The position numbers and the translations under genes were made by a program. The notes below the pieces were generated by a model, which ran no database searches, was not told the origin of the DNA, and was given only the letters and a program-made list of their open reading frames with translations. From Roseivirga sp. (lineage in GTDB: Bacteria; Bacteroidota; Bacteroidia; Cytophagales; Cyclobacteriaceae): a stretch of 64,000 nt of DNA. The DNA lies in the NCBI GenBank assembly GCA_021404565.1, contig JAAWWF010000026.1, positions 186,001 to 250,000 of the forward strand, read 5' to 3'. Each line of letters begins with the position of its first letter. The stretch's first letter is position 1. Of this stretch, positions 9,244 to 18,724 are shown in pieces.

Positions 9244-11866
9244 ACAGCCTCCCAAACATGCCGACCGTATTCTGAGCTGGTGCTGCCGCGATGAACTCCT
9301 TGAGGAGATCAAAGGGGACTTGCATGAGTTTTATCTCAAAGAGCGATCGGAAAAAGGAGGCAGAAGAGCCTGGTGGCTTTACTGGTATCACATGCTTCAT
9401 TTTTTAAGGCCATTTGCCCTGAAAAGAATCCGGAAACACTCAATCTCATTCGCTATGCCATTCAATAACTTTAAAATTGCCTTCAGAAGGCTGCTTAGGA
9501 ATAAAGTTCACACAGCCATTAATGTGTTTGGCCTGTCCCTCGGCTTAACCGCATTCGCCCTGATCCTGCTTTTTGTTCGGGATGAGGTGAGCTATGATAC
9601 TTTTCATGAAAAACCAGATCAGGTAGTCCGGCTGGGTGTTTCCCTCAATGTAGGCGGCCAGATCTACAATGAAGCCAGCATTCCCTTTCCGGCAGCAGCA
9701 GCACTACGTGACGAATACCCGGATATCGAAGCCGCGGTACGCCTGTTCAAGGATGGCAATTACCCACTGCTTCAATACGGAGACCGAAAGTATATCGAAG
9801 AAAAGCTATACTTCGCTGATACTGCCTTTTTCAAAGTTTTCGGCTTTGAACTTGCCTTGGGAAATGAGGCAACGGCCCTGTCGGAACCTGCCAGTATTCT
9901 GATCTCGGAATCAATGGCTCAAAAATATTTCGGAATGGAAAATCCGATTGGTAAAACCATTAAGTACCAGGGAGAGACCCCTCTTACTGTTACCGGAGTA
10001 GTTCAGAAACCCACTTCCAACACACATTTTAAATTTGATTTCCTGATGCCCATGGCTTTTCGCATGGCACAGTGGGAGCGGATTACCGGCCTGGAGGGCA
10101 GAGAGAAAAAGTGGTTTTGGACTGGCGCCTGGACCTATCTACGCCTAAGTGAAAATACAGACAAGCAAGTACTTGCGTCAAAGCTACCGGCATTCCTCGA
10201 TAAGTACTTTCCCGATCGCTATAAAGTGGGTTCTGAGTTTATCGTTCAACCCATTCGCGATATACATCTTCGCTCAAATCTCAACAGCGAAATGGAGAGC
10301 AATGGAAATACCATCTATGTACTCATTTTTGCCGCTATAGCCTTTGCCGTACTGTTCATTGCCTGCATCAACTTTGTAAATCTGAATACCATACAGGCCA
10401 TGAACAGGGTCAAAGAGATTGGTACCCGAAAAGCTGTGGGTGCCACGCGGGCTCACCTGGTGAACCTGATCTTGTCAGAGACCTTTTTGATTACACTCCT
10501 GTCAGTCGGCATCGCAGCCATTCTTTTCACACTGCTATTGGGCGAGTTCAATTTGCTGGTTGATAAAGAGCTTTCATTAGGCCTTATGCTCGAAGGACAA
10601 AACTTGCTCATATTTGTCAGTATCATTCTGGCTGTGGCTCTCCTTTCGGGCTTTTACCCGGCAGCGATCGTTTCACGGCTCAACACCTTAAAGATTCTAA
10701 AAGGCACAGCCAAATTCGGAGGCCGCTCTTCACTGTTAAGAAAAATATTGATCACTGTACAGTTCGTAGCTTCCATTGCACTGATCATTGGCATATTGGT
10801 TATTAACCGACAGCTGAGTCATCTGAACGGGAAAGAAATTGGCTACAATCGGGAAAACCTTCTGATCATAAGCGCAAGACAGGACGTCAACCGGCAATTC
10901 GATTCTTTCAAAAACGAGCTGCTGAAAAGTCCCGATATCAAAAGCGTTACGGCTGCCTCCAGTTTCCCCGGATACAACCCGGGAAGCTATCGCTTTGTGC
11001 CTGAAGATGGTTCTCGCGAATCTCCTGTGGGTCTCCCCCTTACCCACACCGATTTAGACTATACCCGCACCATGGAAATCGAATTGTTGGAAGGTCGGGA
11101 TTTCGATGAGGCTTCAACTTTTGATAAGGAACAGGGCTTTATATTAAATGAAAGGGCTGTAGCAGAATTAGGTTGGGAAGGCACCGCTGTGGGTAAGAAG
11201 CTGGAGCATTTCGGGCCGGGGGTAAGCACAATTGCCAAGTCAGGTTTTGTTATCGGAGTCATAAAAGATTTCCATTTTGAGTCGCTCCATCATGACATCA
11301 GGCCTATTGTACTTTCCTATGGAAAGCGACATAGGTTTTATATGATCAGAACCGCTGCAGGACGGCAAAATGACATCATCAGCCAGGTAGAGTCGAGCTG
11401 GTCAGAATTCGAAAAAAACTGGCCCATGGAGTATTTCTCTCTGGACAAGGAGCTGGAAAAACTATATGTCAACGAGCAGAAACTAAGTCAAACCATTGTC
11501 TACTTTGCCGTAGTGGCTGTTCTCATTGCCTGTATAGGCCTCTACTCTCTTGCGGCATTTCTCATTACCAATCGGCTTAAAGAAATCGGTATCAGAAAAG
11601 TATTGGGAGCAAGCACTCGACAGGTCTATCTATTGGTACACAAAGATTTCGTCTGGTTGATTCTGCTGGCCAATGCTATTGCCTGGCCTCTCAGCTTCAT
11701 TTTTACAAGAAACTGGCTTCAGAATTTTGCTTACAGTTCGGGTTTTCAGCCCCTGTATTTTCTGGCAGCAGGTCTTGCTTCTCTCCTGCTTGTAGTCATC
11801 ACCACGAGCTATCATACCCGCAAAGTAAATCGAATCGACCTGTCAGGGTTGCTTAGAAATGAGTAA
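9236..11866 (+). CDS. Large ABC-type permease with prefix domain, copy 4
   Basis: An 876-residue permease with the same domain order. The prefix contains CCRDELLEEIKGDLHEFYLK; the two cytoplasmic coupling motifs are VKEIGTRKAVGATRAHL (middle) and LKEIGIRKVLGASTRQV (C-terminal). The periplasmic domains carry the usual FYP-A-turns before each FtsX core. It overlaps its upstream and downstream neighbours by 8 bases each. Sequence divergence from copies 2 and 3 suggests a different periplasmic ligand rather than redundancy. Confidence 0.87.
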   Translation: MSKQPPKHADRILSWCCRDELLEEIKGDLHEFYLKERSEKGGRRAWWLYWYHMLHFLRPFALKRIRKHSISFAMPFNNFKIAFRRLLRNKVHTAINVFGLSLGLTAFALILLFVRDEVSYDTFHEKPDQVVRLGVSLNVGGQIYNEASIPFPAAAALRDEYPDIEAAVRLFKDGNYPLLQYGDRKYIEEKLYFADTAFFKVFGFELALGNEATALSEPASILISESMAQKYFGMENPIGKTIKYQGETPLTVTGVVQKPTSNTHFKFDFLMPMAFRMAQWERITGLEGREKKWFWTGAWTYLRLSENTDKQVLASKLPAFLDKYFPDRYKVGSEFIVQPIRDIHLRSNLNSEMESNGNTIYVLIFAAIAFAVLFIACINFVNLNTIQAMNRVKEIGTRKAVGATRAHLVNLILSETFLITLLSVGIAAILFTLLLGEFNLLVDKELSLGLMLEGQNLLIFVSIILAVALLSGFYPAAIVSRLNTLKILKGTAKFGGRSSLLRKILITVQFVASIALIIGILVINRQLSHLNGKEIGYNRENLLIISARQDVNRQFDSFKNELLKSPDIKSVTAASSFPGYNPGSYRFVPEDGSRESPVGLPLTHTDLDYTRTMEIELLEGRDFDEASTFDKEQGFILNERAVAELGWEGTAVGKKLEHFGPGVSTIAKSGFVIGVIKDFHFESLHHDIRPIVLSYGKRHRFYMIRTAAGRQNDIISQVESSWSEFEKNWPMEYFSLDKELEKLYVNEQKLSQTIVYFAVVAVLIACIGLYSLAAFLITNRLKEIGIRKVLGASTRQVYLLVHKDFVWLILLANAIAWPLSFIFTRNWLQNFAYSSGFQPLYFLAAGLASLLLVVITTSYHTRKVNRIDLSGLLRNE

Positions 11867-14468
11867 GGAACCTAAACATATCGCCCCCCCAACTTCGGCC
11901 GACCGCTTTTTAAGCTTGTTTTGTCGCTCTGAGCTCCTGGAGGAGGTCAAAGGCGATCTGCACGAGTGCTTTGGCATCGAGCAGGAGGAGAAAGGGACCT
12001 TTCGGGCAAGGTGGCTCTATTGGTACCATGTGCTCCACTTCCTGAGACCATTTGCTATTAAAAACAAACGTCAAAACTCTAATATCATCATCATGTACAA
12101 AAGCTATTTCAAATTTGCATGGCGCAACATTCTTAAACACAAGGGCAGTGCCCTGATGAATGTGCTCAGCCTCTCTGTCGGTATCGCCTGCTTCGTCTTT
12201 ATTTTTATCTACCTCAAAGGGGAGCTAGGCTATGACAAGTTTCATCAGGATGCGGACAGAATCCACCGTGTGGTAATTGACCTGGTCGAGTCAGACGGTA
12301 AAATTCTTCCCGATGCCACTACACCACCAGCACTGGCACCTGCGTTAAAAACCAATTTTGCCGAGGTAGAAGCGTCTGTCAGAATCTTTCCCGGCTGGGG
12401 AACCAAGTTTTTGATGGGGGTCAATGAAGATCAGAAATTTTACGAAGAAGGTCTTATCAGGACGGACTCGACATTTTTCGATGTTTTCAGCTTCCCCTTT
12501 ATTCATGGAAATGCGGAAACCGCACTTAACAATCCACGTCAGCTGGTTATTACCCGAAGTGCCGCTCTGAAGTACTTCAATCGCGTTGACGTGGTTGGAG
12601 AAGTATTGACCGTCTTTAGCATGAGAAACGCCAAGGTGAAGATCACGGGTGTAATTGAAGACGTACCCGAGAATTCCCATTTCAAATTCGACTTTCTGAC
12701 AAGACTAACATTCCGCGACCTGGACGATAACTGGGGATGGTGGAATTACTATACTTACGTCAAGCTGGCCAATGGCGCTGACGTCAATGGACTTCAAGCC
12801 AAGCTGCCTGCTTTTTATGAAAGAAGCCGACCCGACCAGGACAACTATGCCCCTATTTATACTCAGGCCATCACCGACATTCACCTGAAGTCAAACCTGA
12901 AATGGGAGCTGGGAACGAACGGTAATATGAGTAATATTTACATTTTTGGAGCCCTTGCCCTCTTTGTACTCCTTATCTCCTGTATCAACTATTTAAACCT
13001 GACGGTAGCTGGTTCATTAAAGAGAATGAAAGAGGTTGGAGTAAGAAAGGTGTTTGGCGCTCATCGTCAGTCTCTCATTTCACAGTTCCTGATTGAAGCC
13101 TTGCTCATGGTAATCTTTTCTGTACTCCTCGGTGGGCTGCTGGCAGAATTCATTTTCCAGAATACGGCCGATGTATTAGGCAAGGAGATGAGTATTGTGG
13201 ACTCAGAAAACTTATTGGTTTTTGGGTTGATCGCTATTGCTGTTTTGGTTGTGGGCTTGTTGACCGGACTGTACCCCGCATTACACCTCTCCTCATTTAA
13301 AGTGTCAAACGCTGTCAAAGGAATTGTGAGTAAATCGGGTAAACCAGCCTTAGCCTTAAGAAAATCATTGCTGGTGATCCAGTTTGCCATTTCAGGTGTT
13401 ATGATTATCGGAACCATTGTGGTATTTCAGCAGCTCAGGCACCTACAAAACACGGAGCTGGGCTTCGATGCAGAACAGGTATTAATGATTGAAAACGCTA
13501 ATGCACTTTCCAGTCAGGAAACGCTGAAAACAGAGCTGAATAAAATGCCGGGTGTCTCCGAAGTCGGAGCCACAACAGGGGTTGTTGGAGGTCAGAACTG
13601 GACCACCACCATAGGATATCCGGATGAGGTCCTGCTAAATTATGTAGTGGCTGATCCGGAGTTTATGAGTGTCATGGATTTTGAGTTTGTCGCTGGCAGA
13701 AATTTTTCAAGAGAATTTGCCACGGACGTACAGGGAAACAACATTATCGTGAATGAGCAAGGCTTGAAAGAACTAGGCCTGAGCCTCGATGACGTGGGCA
13801 AACCCATCCCAATCACCAAGCAAAACGATACCATAAGAAACGGAAGCATTTTGGGTGTTGTGAAGGACTTCCACTTCACAAACTTCAAATCTGAGATAAA
13901 GCCCTTTGGGTTCTACTTTCGCGATCGGCCTCAAAGCCATCTGGGGATAAAGCTTTCGACAGCAAATCTTTCTGAAACCATGAGTCAGATCGAAAGTGCC
14001 TGGAATGACCTGGCCAATGGAGCTCCTTTCGAATATTACTTTCTGGACGAATCTTACGGGGCAATGAATGCTCAGGAGAACAAGCTGCTGAATATCATGT
14101 CTTATCTAACCTTTCTGGCCATCTTCATAGCCTTTATTGGAATGTTCGCTATTGCCAACCTGACCATCAAAGACAAGAGGAAAGAGATTGCCATTCGTAA
14201 GGTACTCGGGGCCTCTACTTCGGGAGTTTCCAATATGATCACTTCCAAATTCCTGACGCTCGTGCTGATTGCCAATCTGATAGCAGGTCCTCTTGCCTAT
14301 TTAGTAATGCAGCAATGGCTGGATGGCTTTGCTTATCGTACCAGCCTGGGCGTAACAGTCTTTGCCATTGCCATAGTTTCTACCCTGCTGGTAGCATGGT
14401 TCACAGTTGGCTTTCAGTCCTTCAAGGCAGCCATTAGCAACCCTGTAAAGAGTTTAAGGCAGGATTAG
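11859..14468 (+). CDS. Large ABC-type permease with prefix domain, copy 5
   Basis: An 869-residue permease, last of the padR2 operon. The prefix (CRSELLEEVKGDLHECFGIE) precedes TM1 (FAWRNILKHKGSALMNVLSL) and two MacB_PCD/FtsX units with coupling motifs MKEVGVRKVFGAHRQSL and RKEIAIRKVLGASTSGV. A strong hairpin at 14493-14529 closes the operon. As with the other copies, the permease should dimerise with itself or a paralogue and need a MacB/LolD-type ATPase encoded elsewhere. Confidence 0.87.
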   Translation: MSKEPKHIAPPTSADRFLSLFCRSELLEEVKGDLHECFGIEQEEKGTFRARWLYWYHVLHFLRPFAIKNKRQNSNIIIMYKSYFKFAWRNILKHKGSALMNVLSLSVGIACFVFIFIYLKGELGYDKFHQDADRIHRVVIDLVESDGKILPDATTPPALAPALKTNFAEVEASVRIFPGWGTKFLMGVNEDQKFYEEGLIRTDSTFFDVFSFPFIHGNAETALNNPRQLVITRSAALKYFNRVDVVGEVLTVFSMRNAKVKITGVIEDVPENSHFKFDFLTRLTFRDLDDNWGWWNYYTYVKLANGADVNGLQAKLPAFYERSRPDQDNYAPIYTQAITDIHLKSNLKWELGTNGNMSNIYIFGALALFVLLISCINYLNLTVAGSLKRMKEVGVRKVFGAHRQSLISQFLIEALLMVIFSVLLGGLLAEFIFQNTADVLGKEMSIVDSENLLVFGLIAIAVLVVGLLTGLYPALHLSSFKVSNAVKGIVSKSGKPALALRKSLLVIQFAISGVMIIGTIVVFQQLRHLQNTELGFDAEQVLMIENANALSSQETLKTELNKMPGVSEVGATTGVVGGQNWTTTIGYPDEVLLNYVVADPEFMSVMDFEFVAGRNFSREFATDVQGNNIIVNEQGLKELGLSLDDVGKPIPITKQNDTIRNGSILGVVKDFHFTNFKSEIKPFGFYFRDRPQSHLGIKLSTANLSETMSQIESAWNDLANGAPFEYYFLDESYGAMNAQENKLLNIMSYLTFLAIFIAFIGMFAIANLTIKDKRKEIAIRKVLGASTSGVSNMITSKFLTLVLIANLIAGPLAYLVMQQWLDGFAYRTSLGVTVFAIAIVSTLLVAWFTVGFQSFKAAISNPVKSLRQD

Positions 14469-14492
14469 CCTGATAATTTCACTTCTCAAAAG

Positions 14493-14532
14493 TCCTGATT
14501 TCAGTAAGCTATCTTATCTGAAATCAGGATTT
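14493..14532 (+). terminator. Terminator of the permease operon
   Basis: A perfect 12-bp stem, TCCTGATTTCAG (14493-14504) and CTGAAATCAGGA (14518-14529), with a 13-base loop and a short T tract. It starts 25 bases after the stop of permease copy 5 and precedes the radical SAM gene. Confidence 0.7.
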
Positions 14533-14634
14533 AATGCTTATAGGCCTTGAACAGAGGGTTTTAACTTTCTTTTCATAAAACTCATATTTTTAGCTATAAA
14601 CTACTTAATTTAGCTTTACTAAAAATAATAGTAA

Positions 14635-15684
14635 ATGATTAAAGGAAGAGGAGCCCAAAAGCAGGTCAAAAATCGCTTTCTAAAACACGATTATGTGACC
14701 GAGCATATTGAGGGTCTTGATGAGCCTTTGATTGAGAATTCGGGTACTCAGTACATTAAAATCTACCCAAAAACCATCGTCAACAAAGTTGAAAGCCCGG
14801 ATGTAGCAATGGAATACTCCCTCAACCCCTATCAGGGCTGTGAACACGGCTGTATTTATTGCTACGCCCGCAATAGCCATGAGTACTGGGGTTATGGAGC
14901 AGGCCTTGATTTTGAAAGAGTCATTCTGGTGAAACAAAAGGCCGCCTTTCTGCTTGAAAAGCAACTGCAAAAACCCAGCTGGGAACCAAAACCAATCGTA
15001 CTTTCCGGTAATACAGATTGCTATCAGCCGATAGAGCGCAAGCTCAGGATTACCCGCAGCCTGCTCGAGGTATTTCTGAAATACCGACATCCCGTAGGCA
15101 TGATTACCAAAAATGTGTCGGTCACCAGAGACATCGATATCATTGGCCCTTTAGCAGATCTAAACCTCATAGGGCTTAATTTTAGTGTCACCACCCTTGA
15201 TGAGAAGGTCCGCAGAAAGCTGGAGCCTCGTACGGCCAGTGCCAAAGCCAAGCTGGCGGCCATCAAAAAACTCACAGAGCGGGGTGTGCCGGTTAATGCC
15301 ATGATCGGGCCGGTGATACCCGGGTTGAATGATCACGAGATTCCAGACATTATGGCTGCCGTAGCCGAAGCAGGTGCCTACAATGCCGGCTATACCATGA
15401 TAAGGCTCAATGGCGCCATTGCAGGCATCTTTGAAGACTGGATTCATCAGGCCTTCCCTGATAGGGCTGAGAAAGTACTCAATCAAATCAAAGGCGCTCA
15501 TAACGGTTCATTAAACGACAGTCGCTTCGGCTATCGCATGAGTGGCGAGGGTAGAATAGTTCAGTCCATTCACCGGCTTATCGAATTATCCCGAATCAAA
15601 TATTTCAAAGGCCCCAAACCAGCTCCCCTCAGAAGAGATTTGTTTATTAAGACCAATAAGGGGCAGATGGGTATGTTCTCTTAA
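14635..15684 (+). CDS. PA0069 family radical SAM protein
   Basis: A 349-residue iron-sulfur protein. The [4Fe-4S] radical SAM motif is at C69-x3-C73-x2-C76 (GCEHGCIYCYARN), flanked by YSLNPYQG and the HEYWGYGAGLDFE segment that marks the PA0069/SplB-like group, related to spore photoproduct lyase. VLSGNTDCYQPIE and NAMIGPVIPGLND are further family motifs. Its substrate is not established; a DNA-repair-like or nucleic-acid-related reaction is often assumed. It stands alone between the permease terminator and a gene-free stretch. The start ATG follows an AT-rich leader and leaves a normal N-terminus. Confidence 0.85.
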   Translation: MIKGRGAQKQVKNRFLKHDYVTEHIEGLDEPLIENSGTQYIKIYPKTIVNKVESPDVAMEYSLNPYQGCEHGCIYCYARNSHEYWGYGAGLDFERVILVKQKAAFLLEKQLQKPSWEPKPIVLSGNTDCYQPIERKLRITRSLLEVFLKYRHPVGMITKNVSVTRDIDIIGPLADLNLIGLNFSVTTLDEKVRRKLEPRTASAKAKLAAIKKLTERGVPVNAMIGPVIPGLNDHEIPDIMAAVAEAGAYNAGYTMIRLNGAIAGIFEDWIHQAFPDRAEKVLNQIKGAHNGSLNDSRFGYRMSGEGRIVQSIHRLIELSRIKYFKGPKPAPLRRDLFIKTNKGQMGMFS

Positions 15685-16250
15685 AAAAAGAAAAGATCAC
15701 CCGACTCTACAGATGATCTAAAATTTACACTCTACTATTAAAACTATTACAAACTCGTTTCCTTGAGGCTCTCCGGGTACGTCATTTCGAAGTCCCCTTT
15801 CAAAAACCCATTTGTTATTTAGTTTCAATTATAAAGGTAAGGTCATCAAGTCTGTTCAACTATTTGTTTCCGTAGACAAGTCGTTGACAGACAGAGGGAA
15901 TGGTTACAGGAAATGTCTCCCCCTAAAGCCGGAAAAAATCAGACCATGCGCAAAAAAAAGATGCTGCCGCTTTCGCGAACAGCACCATCTTCAACCAAAA
16001 CATTAAAATCTATTTCACTTGCCGTCTGCACATCGAGCTTTGGGCTCCTCACCACCACAAAGCTCTCCCTTAGATTTTAACATCATGACCAGAAAAGCCG
16101 TTAACCGTTACCCGTCTGATCATTTGCTTTTAAAACGAGCCAACTTCAAAAAGTATTATAAAGCAGCTAGAGGTTTTTTTGAAAATATCTCATTTTTCTT
16201 TAGACAAAACAGGCTGCAAACCGTTCTATTATTAGACCAAACTAAAGCCT
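15685..16250. other. Gene-free stretch between radical SAM and ndh genes
   Basis: Short open frames in this stretch have no protein-like composition or recognisable domain. It holds a weak hairpin just after the radical SAM gene (AGATCA 15694-15699, TGATCT 15714-15719), an imperfect AAGATG-CTG/CAGCACCATCTT hairpin near 15958-15992, and the nested inverted repeats listed at 16003-16080. The promoter of the NADH dehydrogenase must lie in the last 150 bases, but I see no clean -33/-7 pair. Confidence 0.5.
16003..16080. repeat. Nested inverted repeats upstream of ndh
   Basis: The outer stem TTAAAATCTA (16003-16012) pairs with TAGATTTTAA (16071-16080), both perfect 10-mers. An inner stem GAGCTTTG (16035-16042) pairs with CAAAGCTC (16058-16065). 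Together they form a two-tier hairpin of about 78 bases. It could be a non-autonomous repeat, a terminator/attenuator, or a structured leader RNA. No known riboswitch class is recognised. Confidence 0.45.
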
Positions 16251-17570
16251 ATGAAAGAGCTGAAACACCTCCATTTGGACATCCCCAAGTCCGATAAGAA
16301 ACGTGTTATTATCATTGGAGGCGGCTTTGCAGGCATTCAGGTAGCCAAAGGGTTAAAAAACAAAGGTTTTCAGGTAGTTATGCTCGACAGGCATAATTAT
16401 CATACCTTCCAACCCCTTCTTTATCAGGTAGCTACGGCCGGTCTGGAGCCTGATTCCATAGCCGGAGCATTGAGGCCACTCTTTGAAAACTACAAAGATT
16501 TCTACTTTCGAATGGCTCGGGTAACGGGCATCGATACAGAAAACAGCAAGATAAAAACACTGGTAGGAGAGCTGCGTTATGACCTGCTGGTAATAGCCAA
16601 CGGTTCCAAGACCAATTACTTTGGAGATCAGGAAATGTATAAGCGCACTTTTCCGATGAAACAGCTACCTCAGGCACTGGACCTGAGAAGCCACATGCTG
16701 CAGAATTTCGAGCAAAGCGTGATGTCGCCAGATCCGGATGAGCAAGATCGCCTTACCAATTTTGTGGTAGTGGGCGGTGGCCCCACAGGGGTGGAAGTAT
16801 CCGGTGCCCTGGGTGAGCTTAAGAAGCATGTGCTGCCAAATGATTATCCTGACCTGGATTTTAAGATCATGAACCTGCACCTGGTAGATGCCGGACCCAG
16901 ATTGCTGGCCGGTATGAGCGAAAAATCAGGTGATAAAGCATGCAAATACCTGAAACAGTTTGACGTAGACGTTAGGCTCAACACACGCCTGGAAAGCTAT
17001 GACGGCAAAACTGTAAAGCTTACGGACGGTACTATTATACCTGCCAAAACAGTCATTTGGGCTGCGGGTGTAAAAGGCAATATCATTGATGGTTTACCCG
17101 AGAGCATGATCGAAAGAGGGCGCATTTTGGTAGACGAACATAACCTGGTAAAAGGCACTGACAATGTATATGCCATAGGGGATATAGGCTTTATGAAGAC
17201 AGAAAGCACTCCCAACGGGCACCCCATGGTAGCCCAGGTAGCTATGCAGCAAGGCGTCAGGCTGGCCAAAAACCTAATTCTTCAGGGCAAGAACAAAGCT
17301 ATGGTACCTTTCGCCTATCGTGATAAGGGCTCAATGGCCACTATAGGCCGCAACCGTGCCGTTGTAGACTTACCTAAGCTGCATTTCGGAGGCCTGTTTG
17401 CCTGGATGGTATGGATGTTTATCCACCTGATATCCATCATTGGTTTTCGCAACAGACTAGTCGTTTTCAGCAATTGGGTATGGAACTACTTCACCTACGA
17501 TCGGGGAACGCGACTCATTATCCGAACCTTCCTTCGCAATGATCGGTACAGGCCGGGAGACACGATATGA
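16251..17570 (+). CDS. ndh: Type II NADH dehydrogenase (NAD(P)/FAD-dependent oxidoreductase)
   Basis: A 439-residue flavoprotein. The FAD-binding Rossmann motif (IIIGGGFAGIQVAKGL) is near residue 20, and the second, NADH-binding motif (VVVGGGPTGVEVSGAL) is near residue 175. The FAD-contacting segment VYAIGDIGFM is near 308. NYHTFQPLLYQVATAGL is a signature of NDH-2. The C-terminal part (GLFAWMVWMFIHLISIIGF) is a hydrophobic amphipathic anchor that holds the enzyme on the inner face of the membrane. It oxidises NADH and reduces menaquinone without pumping ions. It appears monocistronic. Confidence 0.92.
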   Translation: MKELKHLHLDIPKSDKKRVIIIGGGFAGIQVAKGLKNKGFQVVMLDRHNYHTFQPLLYQVATAGLEPDSIAGALRPLFENYKDFYFRMARVTGIDTENSKIKTLVGELRYDLLVIANGSKTNYFGDQEMYKRTFPMKQLPQALDLRSHMLQNFEQSVMSPDPDEQDRLTNFVVVGGGPTGVEVSGALGELKKHVLPNDYPDLDFKIMNLHLVDAGPRLLAGMSEKSGDKACKYLKQFDVDVRLNTRLESYDGKTVKLTDGTIIPAKTVIWAAGVKGNIIDGLPESMIERGRILVDEHNLVKGTDNVYAIGDIGFMKTESTPNGHPMVAQVAMQQGVRLAKNLILQGKNKAMVPFAYRDKGSMATIGRNRAVVDLPKLHFGGLFAWMVWMFIHLISIIGFRNRLVVFSNWVWNYFTYDRGTRLIIRTFLRNDRYRPGDTI

Positions 17571-17656
17571 AATAAATGTTGGCCTCGTTTTACCTCCCAT
17601 ACAATCCTTGAACTGATTTCTATGGATAATTTGTAATTTTTCCACAGAATCAACTT

Positions 17657-18706
17657 ATGCGCAAACGCAGACTATACTGGACCTTACAAATAGTTGGTTG
17701 GGGGTTTTACGCTTCGATCAACCTTTTCTTCCTGACTATCAATGTAATGGGACAGGACGAAAAAGTGATTGCCCCTCAGCAGCTGGAGGTACTCGTACAA
17801 ACGCCCCTGCTCTTTCTTATATCCCACTTGGTGATTCGTGGTGTTTCCAAAAAACGCTCCTGGGTGCAAAAAGATTTTGGTCGTAATATTCCACGTGTAG
17901 TGGGGCTTACCGCTGCCGCGGCTCTATTCACCTCGGTAGTAGTCAGGACTATCGGTTTTCTGTCACAGACCCCTGAATTCAACGTGGATCTGGTTACCCA
18001 GACGCTGTTCGATGCCCTTGCCTTCTTTATCCTCTATGCTGTCTGGGCTACGATCTACTTCTTGTATCACTACCTGGAGAGCTATAATAAATCGCTGAAG
18101 TATGAGGCTGCCATGAACGAAATGCACCTGAATCAGCTCAAGGCTCAGCTCAATCCGCATTTTATTTTCAATGCCCTCAACAGCATGAGGGCCCTGGTAG
18201 ACGAAGAGCCTGTAAAAGCCAAAGTCGCTATTACCCAGCTGTCCAATATTCTGCGGAATTCGCTTATTATGGACAAAAAGCGGATCATTGGCTTTGATGA
18301 TGAGCTAAGCACAGTAAAAGACTACCTCGCACTGGAATCCATCCGCTTTGAAGAGAGATTGAGCCTGAAATATGACATTGCTCCCGGTTCGGAGCGTTAT
18401 GATATACCTCCCATGATGATTCAAACCCTCGTGGAAAATGCCATCAAGCACGGAGTATCCAACCTGATGGAAGGGGGGCTCGTAGAGCTATCTACAAGAC
18501 TGGACAAAACCAAGCTGATTATTACTATTCGTAATAGCGGTCAGCTGGTGAATGGTAAACGAAAGAAAAAGAAAGGTGGAGGTTATGGCCTTGCCAATAC
18601 GAAAGAACGATTGAAGCTCATCTATGGAGGAGAAGCTTCATTTCGGATTTATAATGAAAATGATAAGTTTGTAGTGACCGAGGTGAAAATCCCACAAAGG
18701 ATCTAA
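17657..18706 (+). CDS. LytS/YehU-type sensor histidine kinase
   Basis: A 349-residue membrane kinase with four predicted TM helices in residues 1-140 and no extracytoplasmic sensor domain of any size. A His_kinase domain follows, with the phospho-acceptor His168 in QLNPHFIFNALNSM and a HATPase region with N box LVENAIKHGVSN and G box GGGYGLANTKERL. It sits 18 bases upstream of a LytTR response regulator, forming a pair typical of Bacteroidota. The signal is unknown. Confidence 0.9.
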   Translation: MRKRRLYWTLQIVGWGFYASINLFFLTINVMGQDEKVIAPQQLEVLVQTPLLFLISHLVIRGVSKKRSWVQKDFGRNIPRVVGLTAAAALFTSVVVRTIGFLSQTPEFNVDLVTQTLFDALAFFILYAVWATIYFLYHYLESYNKSLKYEAAMNEMHLNQLKAQLNPHFIFNALNSMRALVDEEPVKAKVAITQLSNILRNSLIMDKKRIIGFDDELSTVKDYLALESIRFEERLSLKYDIAPGSERYDIPPMMIQTLVENAIKHGVSNLMEGGLVELSTRLDKTKLIITIRNSGQLVNGKRKKKKGGGYGLANTKERLKLIYGGEASFRIYNENDKFVVTEVKIPQRI

Positions 18707-18724
18707 TCTCAAATTTACCCGCGT

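Noticed and set aside
15812-16297. Two short plus-strand open frames in the radical SAM-ndh gap
   Set aside because: No domain, no protein-like composition; one runs into the ndh start and both cover the inverted repeats.
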